A stretch of DNA of 64,000 nucleotides from assembly GCA_003117195.1 (NCBI GenBank), contig BDSI01000014.1, positions 744,001-808,000 on the forward strand. Reading direction: 5' to 3'. The stretch's first letter is position 1; each line of letters starts with the position of its first letter. Below the pieces are notes generated by a model, which worked only from the letters and a program-made list of their open reading frames with translations, did not search any database and was not told the origin of the DNA. Shown here one piece after another: positions 58,961-64,000 of this stretch. The position numbers and the translations under genes were made by a program. This DNA comes from Eudorina sp. 2006-703-Eu-15. Lineage: Eukaryota; Chlorophyta; Chlorophyceae; Chlamydomonadales; Volvocaceae.

Positions 58961-61900
58961 ATGTCTCGTTCGTCTGCTACCCGTTCTCTCGTGTCGCGCA
59001 TGGCGTCGGCCTGCGAGGCCAAGCTCAAGACTTCGGAGCCGCTCGCCGAGGAGCTCTGGAATGCGACTCGTCCTCGCATGTTGTCAACTCAGTCGCAATT
59101 GGATGGCGTCGCTTCCGTCCGCAATGTGCTGCGTGTCTCGGCCGGAAGCTCAGCGTCGTCCTTCGCCCAGCCCTGCTCTTGCTGTGGCAAGCGCTTCTGC
59201 CCGGGCCACGGGCGCTGCATGTCTACATCCTCCCAGCCTTCTCTTGCGCAGCCGGCCTGGGCTACTGATGAGCGCGCGCCCGGCCTTGCCGAGCGGTTGG
59301 CCGAGGTGACCAAGTCCTTCCCGACGGCCTTGTCCGTTGATGACTTCATCTCTCGCGTTGAGGTTGCCCTGGCCGGCTACGGCTTCACCGGTGACAACAG
59401 CATTGGTAGGTCGCACCTCAGGTTACAACGTAGGGCCTTTGCTTACAAGTATGTCAGCAGTAGTTGGCAGTTGTAGCCGCGGTCCCCGATGTTATTCAAG
59501 CGTGGCGCCCGCTGCCAGATGTGTTGACGTATGGCATGGTCGGGCCGCTCACAAGGCAAAGCGAATCTGCGATTACTGTTTGTGTTCCCCTGGGCATTGA
59601 ACCACTGATGGACGGTAATGGATCTATCGACGACGCATTTCAGGAGATCTTTGTGAGGGCATTCTTCTCTGGCACACCGACCTGACCATGTACTTGAAGC
59701 TGCCCAACTACCTTCTTAACACGGTCCCTGTCTGTCCCCGTGCGCAGCCATGAGCAACCTGTGCCGCGACGAGTCGTGCCTCATCCTGGAGGACAAGATC
59801 GAGTCGGCGTTCGGCTCCTGCTTCAGCACCCACGGCCTGGGCGGCGTCCTGACATGCGGCGTGATCGGCATGAAGGCCGGCCTCAGCCACTCGCCCGTCG
59901 TCGGGGTAAGTCTCCCGACATTAGCGGGCTTTTCGAAAGCTTGCCTTGGCTTGGCTTGGCTTGGCTGCTCTGGAATGATCTGGGCGCAGCGGCGCAGAGG
60001 ATGTATCCGAACAATGCCAAGAGATGTGCCACCGAACCCTGGTTGCTCAATTGGTATATGAGATGCATCCGTCCAGCATTGCGCGCCCCGGGACCTACCG
60101 CTGCATGCAGCGGTTCGCCAATCAGACCAATCAGACCAACCCCACGCACAACACCCTCGCCCACGCATCCCCACTCTCGCTGCCTTCCGCAGGGCAAGGA
60201 GCGCTACGTGTTCTTCTCCTTCCCGCACATCGCCATCGACAGCGACGGCAAGGTCGGGGCTGTCAGCCGGCCCAACCGCCCGGGAGCCAGCGCCGCGTGC
60301 GGAGCGCTCATTGCGGTGAGAGGGGGCGGGGCGCACAAGCCGCTGCGCAACTTCGCCAGGGTTGTAGCTTGTGAACTAGAGTGGTGTCGGTGATATTTTA
60401 CCAACGTGGAAGTTTGGTAGCGGTCAGCATATCGCCTTCTCATCTCTACACCATTTGCAGACTCATTAGAACAAAGGGATTGGGTGAAGGTTAGGGGTGA
60501 ATGGAGCTGCGAACGAACTGAGATGGCGTGGCGCCCGCACTGGCTGGACTGCTGACATCCGTCGTTTTCCGTGTCATTTCTGTGTCACTTTGTGGTGATG
60601 TCTGTGGGCGACAGAAGGCTTCTTGCCGACGATGCATGTGGTTGCGAGTCCCTTCATCTTAATCCCGGTCCCCCATTGCACCCCGGCTCCGCCCCCTGCC
60701 CCTCAGTGCCTGGGCGACCTGAAGCGCGACGGCCTGGAGCCCAACGTCAAGGCCCCCGGTGTGCACGACCCGCTGGAGCCCGAGTACTCCATCCTCAAGC
60801 AGCGCATCGCCCGCCGCCTGGCCTACGAGGGCGCCAAGCCGCAGGACCTGAGCCTGGTGGACATCACCAAGGCCGCGGAGCGCGTCATCTCCACGGTGAG
60901 GCTGAGCTGGAGGCTGGAGGCTGTGTGGGAACTGTAGTCAGGCGCGCTGATACCGGGGGATGGGCGACGAATGGCTGGGCGGGCGACAACCAACCCACAG
61001 AGAAAGAGGTCTGCCTCGTCGTCCGTACATGTGTATGGACTGGGTCGGTGTGAATATGGACTCGCAATATGGACACAGCAACGCACCTGTACCTTCATTT
61101 GTTTGTGCCTTGCTGGATTGCAAGATGATGATGTGATGCTGTCGGACAGCTGGGCCCGGAGCTGGGTAGCTGGGCCCGGAGACAGCGGGTCCCCCTAGAG
61201 ACCTGTCCTTTCCGATCGTATGCAGGTCGATCCGAATGCCCCGTGTCCTCCCCGCCGTCCCGCCCCCTCAGGACCTGGAGTACCTGATCTCCAAGGCGGT
61301 TGACCCCAAGAAGGCCGACTACGCGGTGTTCACCGGCGTCCAGATCCACAACTGGGCCGCCGACCTGAACAACACCGACACCCCCTCCCTGGAGTTCGTG
61401 GGCGTGGGCAAGAGCTACGTGGTGGTCAACGGGGAGAAGATCCACCTGGACCTGGGCAAGGTGCCGGTGAGTACCAACATGCCGGGGCATTTGGAGCCTG
61501 ATCGGTGTGAGGCACGGCGAATATTCGGAGTTATTCGGTCATATACGAAGTACTGCGCACGTAGGGGCAAACACCGGTACACGTAACACAGTCTGTGCAC
61601 GCCATGCAATGATCTGCGAGGTGTTGCCCCCATCTTACGGAGTCCTGAACCCCCTGCTCTCACCTGGTTACGTCCGTCAACGCATCCCTCCCTCCCGCCA
61701 CTTCCCCCTCCCCCCAGGCCCTGTCCCCGCGCCAGCTGCAGATCCTGGCCTCCGCCTCCGCCGCCGACGGCAAGGCCGCCACCGCCGCCGCCGCCGGCAA
61801 GCTGGTGCAGGAGATCCCGCGCGACTACCTGCTCAAGCGCCTGGGCGGCGCCAACAGCCGCAGCCACGTGGAGGACGGCACCACGCCCGCCTGGGGCAGC

Positions 61901-62029
61901 TATGTGCGGACCGAGTACCGGGACCCTCACGCGGGGGCCCCGCAGATGGACCACCCCTTCGAGGCGGCGGCGGCCCCCAAGGAGGAGCCGGTGGCCAACA
62001 CCAGCTTCTTCTGGGGCAAGTCCAAGTAA
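58961..62029 (+). CDS. LCIB/LCIC-family (theta-type carbonic anhydrase-like) protein
   Basis: Six phase-consistent exons give 473 residues: 58961-59405, 59748-59905, 60193-60315, 60707-60895, 61272-61466 and 61718-62029 (stop TAA). The start sits in AGCAACCATGTCT. Residues 1-120 are Ser/Ala/Arg-rich and look like a plastid or mitochondrial targeting region, with a Cys cluster CSCCGKRFCPGHGRC. The conserved core runs from about residue 125 to 420, with SRVEVALAGYGFTGDN, LTCGVIGMKAGLSHSP, VFFSFPHIAID, ASAACGAL and YAVFTGVQIHNW. Cys185, His213 and Cys237 are candidate zinc ligands as in beta-type carbonic anhydrases. LCIB and LCIC form a stromal complex that recaptures CO2 around the pyrenoid in Chlamydomonas at low CO2. 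Which paralogue this is, and its compartment, cannot be settled by eye. The tail, NTSFFWGKSK, is polar. Confidence 0.92.
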
Positions 62030-62194
62030 ACCAAGGGGTTTCGGAGGTGCCGCCGGAAGGGGCGTCGGGAGCAGCCGCCGCCGCAGGCGCTCGGGAGGAC
62101 GCACCGAGTCTTTCTTGCAGGAGGATGTCGGGACGGGTGCGTCGAGCCCGGGGCACGTCAGCGGCAGACCAGCGGCTTGGGCTTATGGGTTTTA

Positions 62195-62199
62195 TGTAA
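62195..62199 (+). terminator. Candidate polyadenylation signal of the LCIB-like gene
   Basis: TGTAA lies 166 bp after the stop codon at 62027-62029, a typical 3' UTR length for volvocine algae. Confidence 0.55.
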
Positions 62200-64000
62200 T
62201 CTCTACACCAGACGCGCTTCACTTCCAACAGATCGACCGAAGTGAAATGCGGTCTGCACGCCATTTTTTCGAGTGTGTGATGCGGTTTTGCCGCAAGAGA
62301 GAGACGAGGTGACACGCGGTGAGCCTCGATTTTGGGGATCAAGTGAGCACTGGAGCGTGATACACTGGTGGCCAGGAGCGCTGACTTGATAGGGGCACCT
62401 AAAGCGCAGAATGGAGTGCGCGCTCCTTTCGGTTGCGACCCGGTTTGCCATTAAGAGGCAGAGGCTCGCCGATAGCTCACCAAATGCTATCAGGAGGCGC
62501 ACCGACCTGGCTTTTTTGTAATATTTCGTTTTGGCTGAGATTGGAGGGAGCACCGGTGTGGTGCTGTGAGGAGCGTATAAGGTTGGGGTATGCATCGATT
62601 GGACGATGTACGACATTGTTTTGATCCACGCGGGCGCAACCTGAACGCGTGCCATGACGTCCAGTTAGCTTAGGGTTATGAGGCATGTGCGCCGACATTC
62701 GCGTGGGCTTTTGAGAGGTGAGGATGTTAGCAAACGTCAAGATGCCCGTTGCGCACAGGCAACTGGGCGGGGTTGTTCACTGCATCGTACCAGGAGAGAA
62801 TAGTGAATTCTTTGGCATGTGTAACGCGTAGTACCGCATGTGGTGACAATTCCTGTTTTGCAGACTGTCGGATAGGCTGCGGTGAAGTTATGTCAACTCT
62901 TCTGAACAGCAGTCTTATTTGTAACTACTCGAGACAGGCAAAGGAGGCTATACGTAGTTTCACACACCTATCTCAATATTCCGCGAACAGCCTGCCATAG
63001 GTAGGCAGTTCTTTGGAAGAAAAAATATATCACTCTGACAGTACGATTGCGACATTTAAACTACATGCACACATACCAAGCCAACACATCGCAAGAATTA
63101 TGAAACCTTCTTCACCCTACAGAGAAACACGCGCTTGCTCACCTCCGTACCAACATCCAAAGGACGTACAACACGTCCCAGTGTCCATTTTGCAGCTGCT
63201 GCACACTCCTGGACAATACCAGTGTTCTTAAACTGGCCGGGCCCTAAGCTACCAGGCCCGCAAGCCTTCAAGCCAACAGGACAGCGGACCAGGCACGCAA
63301 GAACCGCCCGCATAAACCGGCATCTGAGAACACATCCGCATTACAGCAGCCATGCGACCACTCGCGGTTGTTGTCTGGGATCACGAACCTCAACGGCTGC
63401 AACGACTGCCTATCGAAGAACTCCATCCAATCAGCTCCCCCCGCCTCCGCTGGTTCCAGCTACATTGGATGCCCCACACGCCCACACTGCTGTGACAGTC
63501 GCTACGATGCCTCCTGTGGTCCTGCCCCGGCACCGAGGCCGGCCGCCGCTGGGGCAAAATCCCGTAGCAAGGCGCCAAAGGCCCGGAAGCTACAGAAGCG
63601 CCAGGCTCCACCCGTACCTCGAATGCGGGTTGTCCCAGGCGACTCATGAACGCACACCCTTTCGACCCCTGGGTCGGTTGGCGGTTGCTGCTGGAACGTT
63701 CCTGCCATCGCTCACTCACTCGTTCTTCTCGCAGATACACACACACATACGCATGCACACATACACATACAATCATTGTGAAAATGATCGGCGCCTCCAT
63801 ACGCCCCCGAGCTCAGCATCCTACAGCCCATACACACACAGGCATGTGCCAACCCACGTGCGCTATGAGCGGTAGCGCTGGGATTGGATCCCAACCCGGT
63901 CGTCCCCCTCCCTTCCTCCCTCCCTCCCTCCCTCCCTCCCTGGAGACACCGTGACATCAAAATTTAGACCCAGGGTTCGAACCTTCAGCCCTGCGCATCT
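62200..64000. other. Intergenic end of window
   Basis: No gene is supported. The stretch ends with simple repeats: CA/TA-rich sequence at about 63735-63775 and a pyrimidine (CCCT)n run at about 63905-63940. A minus-strand frame near 63300-63440 reads as vaguely coding but lacks clean splice sites and codon bias. Confidence 0.4.
63912..63940. repeat. (CCCT)n microsatellite
   Basis: About seven CCCT/CTCC units in a row within a pyrimidine-only stretch. Confidence 0.8.

Noticed and set aside
63300..63440. Minus-strand segment reading WMEFFDRQSLQPLRFVIPD
   Set aside because: It reads smoothly for about 45 codons but lacks a clear donor, neighbours and volvocine codon bias.
63965..63990. tRNA-like T-loop (GGTTCGAACC) at the window end
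   Set aside because: The bases beside the loop do not form a 5-bp T stem on either strand, and no acceptor or anticodon arm is seen.

Overview
This window looks like nuclear DNA of a green alga of the volvocine type (Chlamydomonas/Volvox relatives). The reasons are: many short GC-rich exons split by GT-AG introns, strong preference for G or C in third codon positions, long Ala, Gly, Pro and Lys runs in proteins, TGTAA polyadenylation signals, many intronic minisatellites, and an LCIB-family protein of the algal CO2-concentrating mechanism. AT-richer intergenic DNA separates the genes. No bacterial, viral, plastid or mitochondrial gene block was seen.

Layout. 0-1.2 kb (+): the 3' end of an unidentified gene. 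3.0-3.8 kb (-): a small hypothetical gene whose reading frame is broken once. 9.0-22.6 kb (-): one 16-exon gene for a protein of about 2,377 residues with an IQ motif, a run of exon-encoded repeats ending in W-[KR]-P-[PA]-G, and a very long low-complexity C-terminal half. 23.3-33.6 kb (+): a 19-exon gene for a coiled-coil protein of about 943 residues, head-to-head with the IQ gene across 722 bp. 35.85-36.04 kb (+): a U2 snRNA gene. 37.8-41.4 kb (-): a von Willebrand A domain/alpha-kinase protein. 44.0-49.6 kb (+): translation elongation factor eEF3, 13 exons, about 1,053 residues. 52.3-54.2 kb (-): a mitochondrial carrier (SLC25) of about 352 residues. 55.2-57.5 kb: a 2.3 kb DNA transposon-like element with 21-bp terminal inverted repeats and a 7-8 bp target duplication. 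58.96-62.03 kb (+): an LCIB/LCIC-family theta-carbonic-anhydrase-like protein, with a TATA box. 62.2-64 kb: no gene supported.

The exon models were built by hand by matching splice sites and checking that codon phase carries across every junction. For the six main genes every junction is phase-consistent, which supports each model strongly. The genes are not an operon and mostly serve unrelated roles (translation, splicing, carbon acquisition, mitochondrial transport). Two neighbour relations may matter: the divergent IQ-protein/coiled-coil pair, and an alpha-kinase (the fold of eEF2 kinase) divergent from eEF3. The most unusual content is the exon-repeat protein, the transposon-like element with subterminal repeat arrays, an intronic minisatellite copied from an exon-intron junction, and several short repeat families spread through introns.
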